A DNA stretch of 64,000 bases. Origin: Glandiceps talaboti. Taxonomy: Eukaryota; Hemichordata; Enteropneusta; Spengelidae. The notes below the pieces were generated by a model. It was not told the DNA's origin. It worked only from the letters and a program-made list of their open reading frames with translations, and searched no databases. The stretch is from NCBI RefSeq assembly GCF_964340395.1, contig NC_135566.1:4307501-4371500 (forward strand), given 5' to 3'. Shown here piece after piece: positions 40,656-54,345 of the stretch. Positions within the stretch are counted from its first letter, which is position 1; every line of letters begins with the position of its first letter. Both the position numbers and the translations under genes were made by a program.

Positions 40656-42934
40656 AACTTACTGAAAGGACTGAAATTCAAATGTAAAATATAGAGTAAA
40701 CTCTATAATGCTTACGATTGAGGGCTTTTCAGGTCAGTTTTGATTGGTTGAAAATGTTATTTTGCTTTCATATTGATTTTTCTACAGAATAATATTTGTA
40801 ATTTGTGTGATGATTAATACTGATCAATAGAAAAACAACCCAGAGTTCTTTGCCACCCTATTTTAATAGGGTCTAATCACTGAACTGACAATATCTTCCT
40901 TACAGGACATTTGAATTTTTTGTATACTGAGAGCAAAAACTGCATCAATGGCTGAGAAGAAAGGCCACACACGCTTCATTCTCTCACGCTGATTATGTTC
41001 ATCTACCGTTCAGATGAAATCCAGAATCATGGCTGACGATGAAAGGTTGTCATGGCAACAACTTGGCACCTGACCTGTCAAGATAGTATCTTGGGATTAT
41101 CACTGCATCATCCCTCTGGGTCACACAACACTATGGCAACAATTTTACAACAAAATTTAATAAGTGGCCATCGTTAGTGTTTAATAATAATATAAAAAAG
41201 CAAATTCATTAACTCTCTATGTATGCAGTATTAAACAATTTCATGTTTAAAATATGTCATGAAGGTTCCTTTTTTCTTCATGAAAAACAATACCTGTATA
41301 AATCCTACTTGTTCAGTTTCTTACACAAATATTTGAGAAACACCTGCATGAAGGAAAGAGACAATAAGCCACACCTTTACATTTTCATTAGATTTTGAAA
41401 ACTGCTTGAATATTTGTCCATAAACACTGCCATCATTGAATCACTAAATTCAAACTTTGCAACTGAAATCAATATAAAATGCAAGGTAATTGAATTTGAA
41501 CTGCACCATATATAGACTACTTTTAAAAGATAAAAGAAAGATTAAAATTTTTAAAACTACTTACATTTTGAAACCCATTTTCATATACACTTCCATCTTT
41601 AAATCACTTTGTGAGTGAATTCGACATACAGTATTACATATAAAGTGAATGTGAACTATACTCTATGAAGTCTATAGAAGACACTCAGACCTGTTTACAT
41701 TTTTACACCTACATCTGTGTACACCTAAATCCTAGAATCATCAAACATAAATCTGAGGCCGGACTTGGCACATAATTCTACTTAATACATGAATTTGAAG
41801 TGCACTCTATAAAATCTTCAAAAGACAAAAAAAAAGAAGAAATTTTCAAAACTCCTTCTACTTTTACATGTACATCTGTATGAAAGTTGTAGCTGAATTC
41901 AGGTGAATTTGAAATATTGTTTTTAACATTTATAAAAAGCAACACACAAAAAGATTTTATACCTATATCCATAGTTCAACATAAGATGCTGTGTGAATGA
42001 CTCTAAACTGCATTTTATAACATTAAATGATAAAACTGGATCCACACAAAGCTTAAAAACACAATACTGCAGTAGCAGTTTTATCAGTCAAGATATACCC
42101 TAATTGGTATTCAGACTAGAGTTGCTGCAATAACACTAAATAATCAAATTACATAGCCTAATCTACTATCCATGAATATTATATCAATTATCACGATTTC
42201 ACCATTTGAAATAGTCATATTATCACATGTAATCTTATAAATCAAGGTAATGTGAATTCTTTACAGGAAATACAAAAATGATATCACTCTCTAAATCATC
42301 ACATACAACAACTTGGTGAAAACTCCTTATTTCAAATAAAATACTCACATAAAACACCGATAAAGACAGTGAGCAGAATACAAAATGTACTTGTGTCAGA
42401 AAATGAGTCAATTTTGTTCTCACATAAACAGGTTTTCGATCTGGTTAAATGTTTTGGAAGTCGATATTTGCTTGTCATTAAAATTCGAAATCCGACCCGA
42501 TGTGATTGAGTTATAGACAACAAGACATTCTCCCATTGCATCCAGACAAATGAAATTACGCTCTGGAAGAGATGATTGCCCCCAAGTATATTAAAATACC
42601 AGATGTGAAGTATTTGAATATTAACGATATCAAACGTTCAATTTTCTACAAATAACACATTCAGGCAGACAGGGTCATCTGTCGATAGAAGTTGCTAAAT
42701 ACATTGTGGCTGATGAATATCTCAAGAAATGAATTATAATTTTCAATAACGTGTGGGAGGATTTTTTGACTGGATTCAAATATTCACTTAGATGATTTTT
42801 GCATAAAAATGACAGCATACATTGTGTTTTATATCCATGGATGATCACACATTGCTGTTGCACTTGTGTCATGGGTTTCTTTTAAAATACTAGTAATCAA
42901 AAATTAATGACAGATAGCTTAGTATAGTTAAGTA

Positions 42935-43085
42935 TCAACTGTGGTGAATTTTGCAATTTGCAGTACACCCCTGATGATGTGTCAGCAAAATTTGGGATTT
43001 GCTTCACCAAATTTTTGATTCTTGTGAGTGGTAATTTTCATGATCCCACAGTCAATGAACATTCATTCTCACAAAATATGATAGA
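42935..43085 (+). repeat. Dispersed repeat family B, copy
   Basis: Includes AGCAAAATTTGGGATTTGC and ends CAATGAACATTCATTCTCAC, like the copies at 35.6 and 37.4 kb. Confidence 0.5.
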
Positions 43086-43339
43086 CTGCAGTTGTACTAA
43101 CTACTTCATTACCAATATCGGAGTACTTGAATCCTCAAAGGACTGCACTATATGGTGTACAACTAACAAGTCTTCATTGCAGACACTACACAATCAGAAA
43201 CGAAAAGAGGTACTTTAGTCTGGAATAACCACATAGAATTCAATACTAGACACTTTATGCTAATGTTTACCACTAAATGTGACTTTACCTAACTTCTAAG
43301 GTTAATGTCTCAAACAGATCAAGATCTAAATTGTGGATC

Positions 43340-43745
43340 TATCAGTTGCACATTCTGGACCACAATACCTCTCTGACCTTCTTCATCGATATACTCCACA
43401 AAGACAACTCCGCTCTTCCTCTGATTCTCTTCTTCTTTGTGTTCAAAGGGTTTCTACAAAGACTTTGGGTAAGAGATCTTTCTCTCACATTCATCCTACA
43501 TCATGGAACAATCTTCCTTTCGACCTTCACCACTCTAAGTCTCTTACATCCTTCTGCCATTCTCTCAAGACCTATCTCTTTAAACATTAGTCTCAGCCTT
43601 CTCCAATTGCAGAGTATCCAGTGTCTGTGAATCCACTTTTCCTCACCATACAGTAATTTTCTTTCCATTTACTACTGCACCTCATGCTCTGCTTGCAGAG
43701 ATTAGGAATTCATTAAATCTTCTTTACTATTACTATTGGTACATT
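43340..43745 (+). mobile_element. 5'-truncated CR1/L2-like non-LTR retrotransposon, ORF2 C-terminus and 3'UTR
   Basis: The frame ending at 43590 reads PQYLSDLLHRYTPQRQLRSS, then GKRSFSHIHPTSWNNLPFDL and LKTYLFKH. This is the characteristic C-terminal tail following the reverse transcriptase of CR1/L2/Rex-type elements (PxYLxxLL, RSFSxxxPxxWNxLP, FKxxLKTxLF). The frame is intact to its stop, so insertion was fairly recent, but the reverse transcriptase itself is missing. Another open frame over the same bases is a shadow. Confidence 0.85.
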
Positions 43746-43890
43746 ACATTTGTATTTAGAGAACACATGTAAAATGTATTAATTGAACTGTGTAATATTA
43801 TGACATTTTTAATCAATGCTTGTTTTTCAAATAATGACGTAATTGATGTATGCTATTAAAAATTATATCCAAAACAATTTTGGGTATATT

Positions 43891-44705
43891 ATGCAAATAT
43901 ACATACATCATATCCATATAGGATCTGATATTCAAATTATGATATGTGCATGCAAATACTCTTCTAAGTATTGATACAAATTAAAAAATATCTGGAGCAA
44001 CATGCAAATAATATTCAAAGTTTACTAGGATAATATGAATGTGTATTCTTATATTGATTGGTCTCCAGGCAACAGTTGAAGAAGAGCCAGTTGGAAACAA
44101 GATTGACAGCTGACTCCCTTTCACTAGCGTAGGTCTACTGTGGTTTCAAATTGAGTCTTTCTATTCACATGATGTTGATCATATGATTTGCAACCACTTC
44201 ATGAAGCTATGGAAGCTTACAAAAAGTAGCTTTTTTTAGAACATGCTGTTTTTTAAAGAACACAATATGTTAGGATATTCCTGTACAATCTAACAAACTA
44301 AACATGTACTGAACTTTTAATAGAACTGGACAATATCTGCAGGCCAGGTGAAAATAACCCTTTGGGCAGCTTATAAAAATACTGCTGGTATATGCAAATG
44401 AGGTACAGACAAAATGATTGGTGTCAATCTCATCTTAATTGTTGTCGATGAAAAATGCAAGTAGTTTCAATGAGTTTGTCAGGCTAAGAGTACCTGACAA
44501 CAGCAAATTTTGGAACATTTCTATTGTTTCTATGCAAATATGGACTATTCAACTTTATTGTAGGCATGTAATAACTTGCAAATATTTTATTGATTATCCA
44601 AAAAATATCTTGTTTTTATAATATATCTCTGTATAAGCTTCAAGAACTCTCAACTTTATTCAATTTTGGTAGATTCCTATTGTTTCTATGCAAATATGGA
44701 CTGTA
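43891..44705 (+). promoter_or_regulatory. Six octamer motifs (ATGCAAAT) in 815 bp
   Basis: Perfect ATGCAAAT at 43891-43898, 43950-43957, 44002-44009, 44392-44399, 44532-44539 and 44698-44705, all in the same orientation. The last two lie in copies of one tandem repeat and are not independent. Confidence 0.35.
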
Positions 44706-44770
44706 GAACTTCATTAACGGGGGTAATAATTTGCAAATATGTAATTTTATAATATATGTAATGATAATTA
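44505..44770. repeat. Tandem duplication, unit about 165 bp, two copies
   Basis: AATTTTGG, then CTATTGTTTCTATGCAAATA, TGGACT, AACTT and TAATTTGCAAATAT occur twice. Confidence 0.85.
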
Positions 44771-47700
44771 TCTCAAAATATCACGTTTTCAGTAATGTCA
44801 GTAATCATAAATTCTGCATACCCCAATTTGCCATATATAGCTTGCAGCTTTGATGATAATATATATGCATTCCCAAATTGCTTAGAAGCAAATTAAAATG
44901 TCAATTTGAAACTTATCAGAACAAATGACAATATATTACTGTTATCTTTACAATGAAAAATGAGTAGCCTGAGTAAAATCAATTAGTTGCCAAATCTTCC
45001 AGAAAAGATTGATATATCATCTCTAATTCAAAAACAATTGCTCATCAATCATATTCCTAAACTGAAATATCTGAATAACATTCAATAATTGACAATTACA
45101 ATTCTTTAGTATCAGTATCTATCACGTGTATGTACCCCACCCCATGGCAGTGAATAAAAAAAGGACTTCACCCATGAAAAATTCACAAATAAAGGAGTAT
45201 TATTAGGAAAACTGATACATGTTCAGATGAAACATTATTAAAGTGCATGCAATATTCATTTTTTAAATCAAGGTACCAACCAACATCTGATGCAATTTCA
45301 ATGATTTTCTATAAAATTGGTGATACTACATTTTACGACCATAAGGCATGTAGCTTTGTCGGTATTCAAGTGTTTAACACAATAGATGGAACTATGGATT
45401 TTGATATCATTATCTTGTTTAATCAGGCATGATGCAAATTATAAATACAGTAAACTAGCGTAATGAAATAAGAAGTACCAGTACAGGCGATACTGAGAAT
45501 ATTATCTTGTGATATGTGTGCACTGAGCAATAACACAGGTCAAAGTAAATCATACGATAATCTCAAAACTGTTTGACCTGTAAAACAAGTATTTATCTCT
45601 GGAATCCACCTCACAAATAAACTGTTTAAACTTTTGCTATTACAATATTTCAAATCCATTCTCATTAAAATCAAGGAAGAAAATTAGGTACAAATAGTTG
45701 AAATAGAGGTCCAAATGTTATCAAAATGTAGTCATTTTAGAATCCAATATGGCCGCTGAATACTGTGTTAACTCTTTGGAAAATAAGAGATTGTTGATTT
45801 CCTTGACAACAACTTAGTGGGAAACCCCCCCCCCCCCTTCCCTTCCACAATTTCTTTCAAAAAGACCAGAAACAAGCTTCCATATTGCAAACTTTGATCA
45901 TCAGTGGAAATCACCCCCAAGGTGAATTGTATACCTTTAATGAAGAGTACAATATAGTTTGTTACTGAAGTCCTATTTTTGACATAAAATAAATAAACAA
46001 AATGTACACTTCAACAAGACTCCTTTTCGTATTAGGCATGACACCACATTACAAATTATATTGTAATTTTTGTAGAACATCATAGAAATTGTGTCAGATG
46101 TTGGTAGGGCCATGATACACATCTGAGTCAAGACAGAAAGAAGCCTGGGTAATGTACAGATTTATCTACACTAACTTTAACTGGGGTACTATTTTTTGTT
46201 ATCAGACAACCAACAACATATTCAAAGAAAATTGTTAAAATACCAATAATTAATTAAAATGATTAAACGTCTGTTTTCTCTTTTTCGTCTGTTGATATAA
46301 AATATAAAAATTAACAAACAAGTAGGATTGAATGAAAGAAACTATCTCGGAACTTACAAAATGTAAAATTGGCCATTCCCTGTATAAATGATATAAATGA
46401 CTCTGGTAATCACACACCTGGGTCCATTTGATGTTCAAGATCAGCTGGAGGTATAGACATACAAACACACACATATGCACCGTGTAATGACTTCAAATGC
46501 CACCTAGACATCTGGGCAGAACAGACTGCATAGCACTAGGGACATCCAAATGTACTGGTACATGTAGTCAGTCTAGTTGGCTCAAAACGATTGGAATAAA
46601 CAAATATACTTTCGGATAGGGGGTATCACAAAAGCTACAACATTCTCCTGACTCCCTAACTTAATATTATAATCCCATTATAAACTGTTATACATGGTAG
46701 GTTATAAACACTACACTCTTTCAGACAACAGTATTGACCTTTCATATATTGTAATACAATGTCATTACGAAAATTACCCTATTTCCACACATCCATTTCA
46801 CTGTTGTTTGATGACATAGTACTGACATCGAATAAAACAATGTAATGTGTGAGGAAATGGTTTTATGTACAGACCTCAAATAGTTTGAGTATCATCACAG
46901 GTTTCCATAATGCAATTTTCTTGTAAACCGTGATTGATATGGCCCAATTTGAGCAAAGCTTTCAATACACAATTAGGCAAATTCATCCATGAATGCACCA
47001 TTAGCGATTATTAAGCACAGGAAAAAAAAGGTCCATCAAATTGATAGTGGGGTCAATGTTCTAACTTGACATTTTCCACTGAAATGATTGCAGACATGGA
47101 TTTGCAGATTCATAACACATTGTATGTGATAAATAATCCACTAGGGTCAGGCTAAGTTCAGAGTATTGCCTGAAACACTACAGACAGTTTCTCTTGGGTT
47201 TATTTTCAAACGTGAATTACTGATTTTTAGTTGAAAGGGTTAGAATGCACGGCTGATTGATGGAGAACTGTGAAGCTGCTGACAAACGTACACCCACGCA
47301 TAATTCTGATGACTGATGTCTTAATAGCAACCTTCTCTCTACTTCAGTTTTCAGCTCATATATCACAAATGATTATTTTGTTTCTCTGCACTTTTTTCTA
47401 CCTGTTAAAAATCTATATGGTTTCTCTTTTTCTGCTCATATAAGAAAGACAACAAGTCTTCATAGAATACAAAATCTCCCCCCCCCCCCCAGAATATGAT
47501 GCCATGCCAGGAAATAAAGACAGTTTTGTAAACCTTGGGTTCTGCAGTCATTTCATGATTTTTACATCACCTTAAGACACATGTGTGATTTCTGAGAACA
47601 CCAAATTGAAACTTGTTCCTCATTCATTGTTCAGTGGAGGTTCTCTCCATGGGCTTAGGATACATAGCTGTGTTCTTTAGTCTTGACCAGATACCATACA

Positions 47701-48720
47701 TAGCCTCAACAGTTTGATGCTCTATAAAAGCCTTGCAACAATAAAGAACACTGTGCCTTCTAAGCCAATCTGACTCACTTCTGCTACACAGCAGTTTCTT
47801 GTGACTGATTAATTTCGATGTTCACCTATCTCTTGATCTTTAATGTAGTAGCTTACAAGAGAAAACATTTCTTATCATTTTGACCCAGAAAATAAACCTG
47901 TCTTTTATTCACATTTAAGAAGGCACACTAGCTGATAAAGAATGACATACCTGTTATCATTTCTTATATGTCACTTCCAATAAATGGATTATATGGTTAA
48001 ACTCATCTAGGGACAACCTTTAATGTACATTTTAATACTGAACAGGCATATCTGTGTGACAACACAATTTTAATATATATTTTTAATGCGTGCTATCAAA
48101 AAAATTCAACATAAAAATTGATAACAAACAGTCCCCTCAATTTAACATATTTCACTGACCAGTAATTTGTAACATTACTATAAATATATAATAGGTCACC
48201 ATACATTGGATATTTTTTTTATAGATACCCTTATTGAATGATGAAATTGGTTGTAAAATACTGAAATTTTACCCTCACTACAATTGATGCTGACTTATCA
48301 GGTACAATATGATCTACCATCTGTCAATATAATACAATACTAAATATACGTATGTACCAGAGATTACTTGCATGCGTATACTAGTGGTATTGGAACTGTA
48401 GTGCATTAGTGAAAGCATTTTATTAAATACCTTGCATGCAAATGATATGCAAATTAGGATGTGATCATTCGTTCTACAAGTAAGCGTGTGATCGCATAGT
48501 GTCATTTTTTTCTGAAATTTTTGTTTCGGATAAACAAATGTCATAATAACAGAACCCCATGCCACGTGAGTGCCAGTGTGGGTAGTCAGAGGTATTTACA
48601 CTCGTACTTGCAGTGTTTTCTGCACTTTCATAAGGGTACTGCTGCAAAGAACACTACACACTCGTGCAAATACCTCAAGTATGCTACACTTTGATGGGTC
48701 AAACTGAGCATCACCCTTCT

Positions 48721-48838
48721 TATATACAGATCTGGTTAATTTTTAATTAAACCCAGCTCACTCTGGGCGAGCTTGAACCTAGACTGCAGTGGTAAAAGGC
48801 ACACAAGCTAACTGCTCTGTGGATTGGCCACTGGCAAC
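48721..48838 (-). mobile_element. tRNA-derived SINE, copy 1
   Basis: On the minus strand: GCAGTTAGCTTGTGTGCC (A-box-like), then TAGGTTCAAGCTCGCC (B-box-like) about 30 bases later, then CTGGGTTTAATTAAAAATTA and CAGATCTGTATA. The arrangement matches the copy at 54880-54994. Confidence 0.75.
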
Positions 48839-49194
48839 CTACTTCTTTTCTTTTATACCAATCCTGTTCATATATTGTTACAGCTGCCACAAATATGTAC
48901 AACAGTCATACATTTGATTACTTTCACCAACGTTTGTCTGCTCATGTATGGGAACCACCTGATGGCGACAACTTTTCTGATTACGGTAACAGCCCTGGAT
49001 CAGTCAAAATGACATGATCTCAGCTGCACAGATGGGGGAGAAAACATCATGATAGCATTCTCCTTTGAATGACAAAGTTAAACATGTTAGTCTAATTAAT
49101 TACCCAACACATGTCTTGGATGTTGATGAGTTGTTTGTAGAAACTGTACAGCAGCAATCATTCTGAAAAACCTGAAAATCTAAATTTTCTACTG

Positions 49195-49880
49195 TCAGGT
49201 TTAATTTAAGGTAATGACACTTATACTATATAACATCAAGTCAGGTAACCTGTATTTATCTCTCTAATATGCAGCATGAATTTGCTCTTTACGTAAATAT
49301 CTTAAGTACTTAATTTGCATTTTAAACTTTTGACGGTCGAATTTAGAGGTAATGACACTTGAATTACAACAATGCAGGTAACCTACATGTACATATATCT
49401 CTCAAAAAATTGAGTATGAATTCTTTTTCAGATTTCAAATATCTTTAAACCTGGACTAGCTGCAACTGGATTATTGGTTTTTTTTTACCACACAACAAAC
49501 AGTAAACTCAGTGAAAAATGTTAAAATACCCATAATTCGACATTGTACATGTTAATTAGAAGTCGGCTTTATCCATAAGTAGTTAAGTAACTGGTTTACA
49601 TCATAACTGCAAATTTAGTTTGCAGACCCCAAAATTAATTTGACTGGATTTACTGTACCATATCATGTGTACAGCACCACAAATATCTTTACCCACAGGT
49701 GATTCAATACAGGGTGTACGATATTACAAGTTAATTATTATATTTAACAAAATGGTTTTAAAAAATGTTCCACTTGCAGCTAGTTCAGCTCTAAGACCTT
49801 AATTCAAATTTCTACACTTTGATGGTCAGATTTAGAGGTAAATGACACTTATATTACATCAAGGTATCTTTTTCAAATCT
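49195..49880. repeat. Interspersed direct repeat, three copies around GAGGTAATGACACTT
   Basis: Words TTTAGAGGTAATGACACTT, CAGGTAACCT, TATCTCTC and TTTCAAATATCTT occur in the same order near 49200, 49340 and 49830. Confidence 0.6.
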
Positions 49881-51289
49881 CAAATACCGTAACTTCTTAA
49901 TTGAATTGAATAAAATAACATACACAATGCTATTTAATTACATTTCATATATTGTTGAAAAGTGAATTACAAAGTTTGATAATAATGTTTCTTTAAGTAT
50001 ATTGAAAATTTATGTTGTAATGAAAATAACCAATATCTAATATACAATAAACTATGAACACTATGATAATAGATTCTAGTGTGAGTTTGGTTTATATATG
50101 AAAATACGGTGATAGAACTGACAACATTATTAAAATTGGTATGTGGTATTGCTGACTGGCACTGATCCAGAAGGAATGCATACGCTGTATATTGCTTTGT
50201 CATAGTTTGATATCAAATCAATGGAATTGGTTATTGTATGTACAGGGGAAAATATGAAAAGACTGACTATACCTGTTGATATTACCAGGGTTCGCTGGCC
50301 GCCCATATGTATATCACCACACAATGTGTATCAGGTCACACTGTTTTTAGAACGCGTATCCAATAGAAGATGCTATATGCCAGTATCATATACAATCCTG
50401 AGAAAAGAGGATGAATTTCAAATTATAAATTATGGCAAAGTCTCTCATGATCTTGACTACATGTAATGACTAAAGAGAGAGTACTAAATGATTTGAGCAT
50501 ATGAAGTTGTGATAATAACGCCATTTGTTTCCAATCACATAGTCCGGGCAGGAAGAGATGGATTGTGCTCATTGCTTCAACGATCTCTCTCAGACTACCA
50601 ACTTTGCATAAATTATGCTTCATTTTGAATAAGGTCATACGTAGAAATGAATAGTAACATGGTAACACAATACAATTTGTCTGGCTGACAGCAATTGGGA
50701 GAAACATAATACACCTATATTTAGACCTCAATCTAGCTGAGGAGACTGCCATTCAAACAAGACTGGATTCATTATGTGTCTATACACACAACATAAAAAG
50801 TGAATTCAATAAAAATTAAATAGACTATTTATTGCATATTCAATCCTTTTTCAAATCTCATTTGATACTTAATGATGTACATACGTAGATTTGTCATCTT
50901 ACTGGAAAGCAGGATATGATAGTATCGAACACTAGAATTTTATCATCTCTCCTATTACTGCATTGTATACAGATTTATATATATAAGTGTATTTTCTTAT
51001 AGTTTATATTTTTCAGGCTGTTACTATTTCATTGTTTCAATGGATACAGTTTAACCTAAACATACAACTTGCATCTAAATTAGTATTTTTTACATATTTT
51101 GTGTGAGAATGCTCTTTACATACAAAAATAGAGCCGATGGCATTGTAGCACAACTGTATAGTTTATGTTACTTTTAAAAACATGTTTAGCCACATTCAAA
51201 TCCAACTCTATTGTCACCTATGCAATATACGTCATCATTGTACTGTTCGTATGGGCAGTATATCTTAGTTGCTAGACAATCTGACCAGT

Positions 51290-51445
51290 ATGTAATTTTT
51301 TGACCCAACTCACACACTTGTAAAGCAATCGTTTTGCTTTGAACAATTTCCTAACGAGACACCCAAAATAATGTCCCCATCAAATACCAAGGCAATCGGT
51401 CAGGCAGTTTTTGACTATAAGTTGTTTACACAGACAGACAGACTG
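51290..51445 (+). mobile_element. Retrotransposon-type 3' tail ending in an ACAG repeat
   Basis: CCAAGGCAATCGGTCAGGCA, then GTTTTTGACTATAAGT, then ACAGACAGACAGACTGAC. This wording is common at RTE-like or related element ends in marine invertebrates. No coding part is present. Confidence 0.45.
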
Positions 51446-51588
51446 ACAGATACTTTTACCATGCCTATAGCATTAAAATTATCAGAGAAAAGCAAAACTC
51501 TTCACAGTTTCTACAAAAGTTTTGAGTCTTTCATGTTTACCTTCCATAAAAGGTTATTTTCTGCTTTTGTCAGTCAGTCCGTCTCTGA

Positions 51589-51930
51589 GTGTGTGTGTGT
51601 GTGTATACATGCATGCATGTGTATGTATGTATGTATGTATGTATGTATGTATGTATGTATGTATGTATGTATGTATGTATGTATGCATGCATGCATGCAT
51701 GCATGTGTATGTATGTATGTATGTATGTATGTATGTATGTATGTATGTATGTATGTATGTATGTATGTATGTATGTATGTATGTATGCATGCATGCGTGT
51801 GTATGTATGTATGTATGTATGTATGTATGTATGTATGTATGTATGTATGTATGCATGCATGCATGCATGCATGTGTATGTATGTATGTATGTATGTATGT
51901 ATGTATGTATGTATGTATGTATGTATGTAT
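51589..51930. repeat. (GTAT)n microsatellite with GCAT blocks
   Basis: About 340 bases of GTAT tetramers interrupted by three GCATGCATGCAT-type blocks and flanked by TGTG. The many long Cys-Met-Tyr-Val or Ile-His-Thr frames on both strands are artefacts. The GCAT blocks recur at similar spacing, showing a higher-order unit of about 160 bp. Confidence 0.98.
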
Positions 51931-53519
51931 CTGCCGATACAATATCTCAAAAACTTCTGCATCAATTCTAATGAAACTTTCTACACCTCTTCCTCATGGT
52001 AATGGCAAGAACTGATACACTTGACATTTTCTTGTCATTTTAGGGATTTCCAATCTTGTGGTAACATCACAGTTGCTACAATCTGTTTGTCTTGACAATT
52101 ACAATAATTAACATACAACAAATATTAATTGCCCTTGGTTCATGCACAAAATTGAGTAATGGGTACAGACAGGTGAAAAAACAGCAGAACAGATGGTATC
52201 AACACCTACAGCCCTCACAACGAAGCCAAAAAGGGCTGAAACCAGTAATTGTTCAGTTCTTGGTAATAAATCATTTGACATGTCAGTGCCATTTGTGTGA
52301 AAGCTTTACATTATCAATATTAAAGATTGATCTATTCAATCCATATAACCATCCTTCAAACAAAACATGTTCAACTGACAAATCTCCTGCCAAACATGAT
52401 TAATGTTTGTTTTCTCAAAATTCGATACTGCCCAAATGAAGGACAAAGAATGTAAACCCCTCAATAATGAAAGATGATTCTTTAAAAAATTGTGCAAACT
52501 CTGCAGAAACTTCAAGTATCTTAATTTGGATTCTTAGAAAAGTCCGATGGGATGCACCTGTTAATATATGCAAAAAGCAATAAATGTTGACAAAAATCCA
52601 CACAATATTCAATTTGATAATGCTGAATATTGTATAGTTAGCGTTTATAAAAATACGAAAATGAGAGAAAATTGAAATAGAGAATGAACATTGCTAACAC
52701 TCAAATTTTATCATTTCAGCCCTGCATATGATTTGCATAAATTAAAAATGGAGATCGTACATATACAATGTTTTCATTCCATTTCAGTTATATAACAGTT
52801 TATCATGTTGTCAGACTTTCTAACAAGCTTTATCTCGCAGATTACTTTCTGTAAGCATTTTATAAATATCACAGGGAATTCAAGCAATGTTGATTTTCCA
52901 TCTGGCCTTCATGGAACAAAAAATTACAACCTTGTCTTTCAAAATCACTACTTTTCATTGATTATTTAGCCTTGAACATTTATACAGAAGCAGGGTATTT
53001 CCAATCGACATAACCAGGGTCTTCATAATTTTACTACTACAAATTTTGACTGGTAAAAGAACCAATCTTTGTTGCAGGATCACAAAGATGCAATTGTATA
53101 GATACCACATGCACTACAAGTAAAGATCAATGATTGCACTTTTTATTAGAACAGTAGGATTTATTCTTGAAGGAAAACAGAGCCTTGATCTTTATTGAAA
53201 GGAAGTCATAAGAGAGACTTGCAGGAAATACACAAGTTTACAGTTTGTGCCAAATTTTGTAAAAATAAAATAATGGGAGGGGGGGGGGGGCACTAATCAT
53301 TGTGATGAAACTCGTAACACTTAACATTCCTAGCATTGTAAAGTTTGCGAACCATATGACCAACCCAATACTTTAGTGCAAATGTGGCATACATGAGGTA
53401 TTTAAACAAATGCTTGTGGAACTTCTCTGCAATTGTACTTTCACAACCACAGCAAAAACACTGCAAGCAACAGTAAAAATACCCGATTACCCACATCAGA
53501 ACCCAGGCATCAAGGCTTA

Positions 53520-53643
53520 GGTCATTATTACATATTTATATTTATCAAAGCAACACATATTGTAAAAAAAGTCAGATCTCTGCGTTCATAGAATTTTGTG
53601 TACATGGACCAACCAGGCAGTTGTTTGCATACAAGTATGTGAT
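53520..53643. repeat. Dispersed duplicate, copy 1 of 125 bp
   Basis: About 94% identical by eye to 54220-54345, exactly 700 bases away; contains AGTCAGATCTCTGCGTTCAT. Confidence 0.92.
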
Positions 53644-54219
53644 AATAATTTAAATGTTATCGGTATAACATGGCAGTGCAAATACCACTACTTTGCATAA
53701 GCGGCAGAAATCACTAGTACACACACATGTATGTAATAACTGATATCTAAATATGTACATATTTGAGACAATTTGTTATTTCATTTATTTGCATGAAGAT
53801 CATTCTATGTAGATTAAGAAGTGTATGTACAAAGTGTTTCACTTATTTAAAGCTTGATCAACCATGCAATGTCTATTCTCGTTAACATTTTTTAATGAAA
53901 CACCTTGACCTCAAAATATCTTACTTGTAACTGTTGATTTCGTATCTCAATTTCACTTCATAACAATTTGTTTATTCCATTTTATGTATTTTTTTATACT
54001 ATGAACATACTTATTACTATGCTAGATCTATTTTAGCTGAAATAAAATTACACATTAAGTGAATTTTCTATGGAAATAACTCCCACGCATGAACAGACTG
54101 CACGCATACAAGTACACTATGTATTAAAATTAACTTGTGTTGTTAGTGGAGGATGCACGGATCGATGATGGCCATACATATAACATTATGAACACTCAAA
54201 CAAAACGTGTACGCACATA
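53644..54219. other. Spacer between the 125-bp direct repeats
   Basis: About 575 non-coding bases; nothing recognised. Confidence 0.6.
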
Positions 54220-54345
54220 GGTTATTATTACATATTTATATTTATCAAAGCAACACATATTGTAAAAAAAGTCAGATCTCTGCGTTCATAGAATTTTGGG
54301 TACACAGACCAACCAGGCAGTCATTTGCATACAAGTATGTGATAG
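54220..54345. repeat. Dispersed duplicate, copy 2 of 125 bp
   Basis: Second copy of the 53520 repeat, same orientation. Sequence outside the block is unrelated, so the boundaries are sharp. Confidence 0.92.

Larger units (their letters stand above)
39000..43332. other. Upstream or 5' intron DNA of PITPNM
   Basis: No gene seen. Holds an octamer cluster (39398-39502), a three-copy tandem repeat and a family B element. Confidence 0.6.
43746..48720. other. Non-coding upstream DNA
   Basis: No gene seen. Contains a second octamer cluster and a tandem duplication; C homopolymers at about 45826 and 47477. Confidence 0.6.
48839..53519. other. Non-coding upstream DNA
   Basis: No gene supported. Open frames at 50221-50466 (+) and 50423-50752 (-) lack recognisable domains. 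Contains repeated GAGGTAATGACACTT blocks, a retrotransposon-type tail, a large GTAT microsatellite and a G homopolymer at about 53276-53290. Confidence 0.55.

Noticed and set aside
50423-50752. Minus-strand frame of 109 codons with many cysteines
   Set aside because: No recognisable domain, no splice sites, neighbouring frames equally long; treated as chance.
52092-52403. Plus-strand frame of 103 codons
   Set aside because: No recognisable motif; AT-rich and unsupported by splice or start context.
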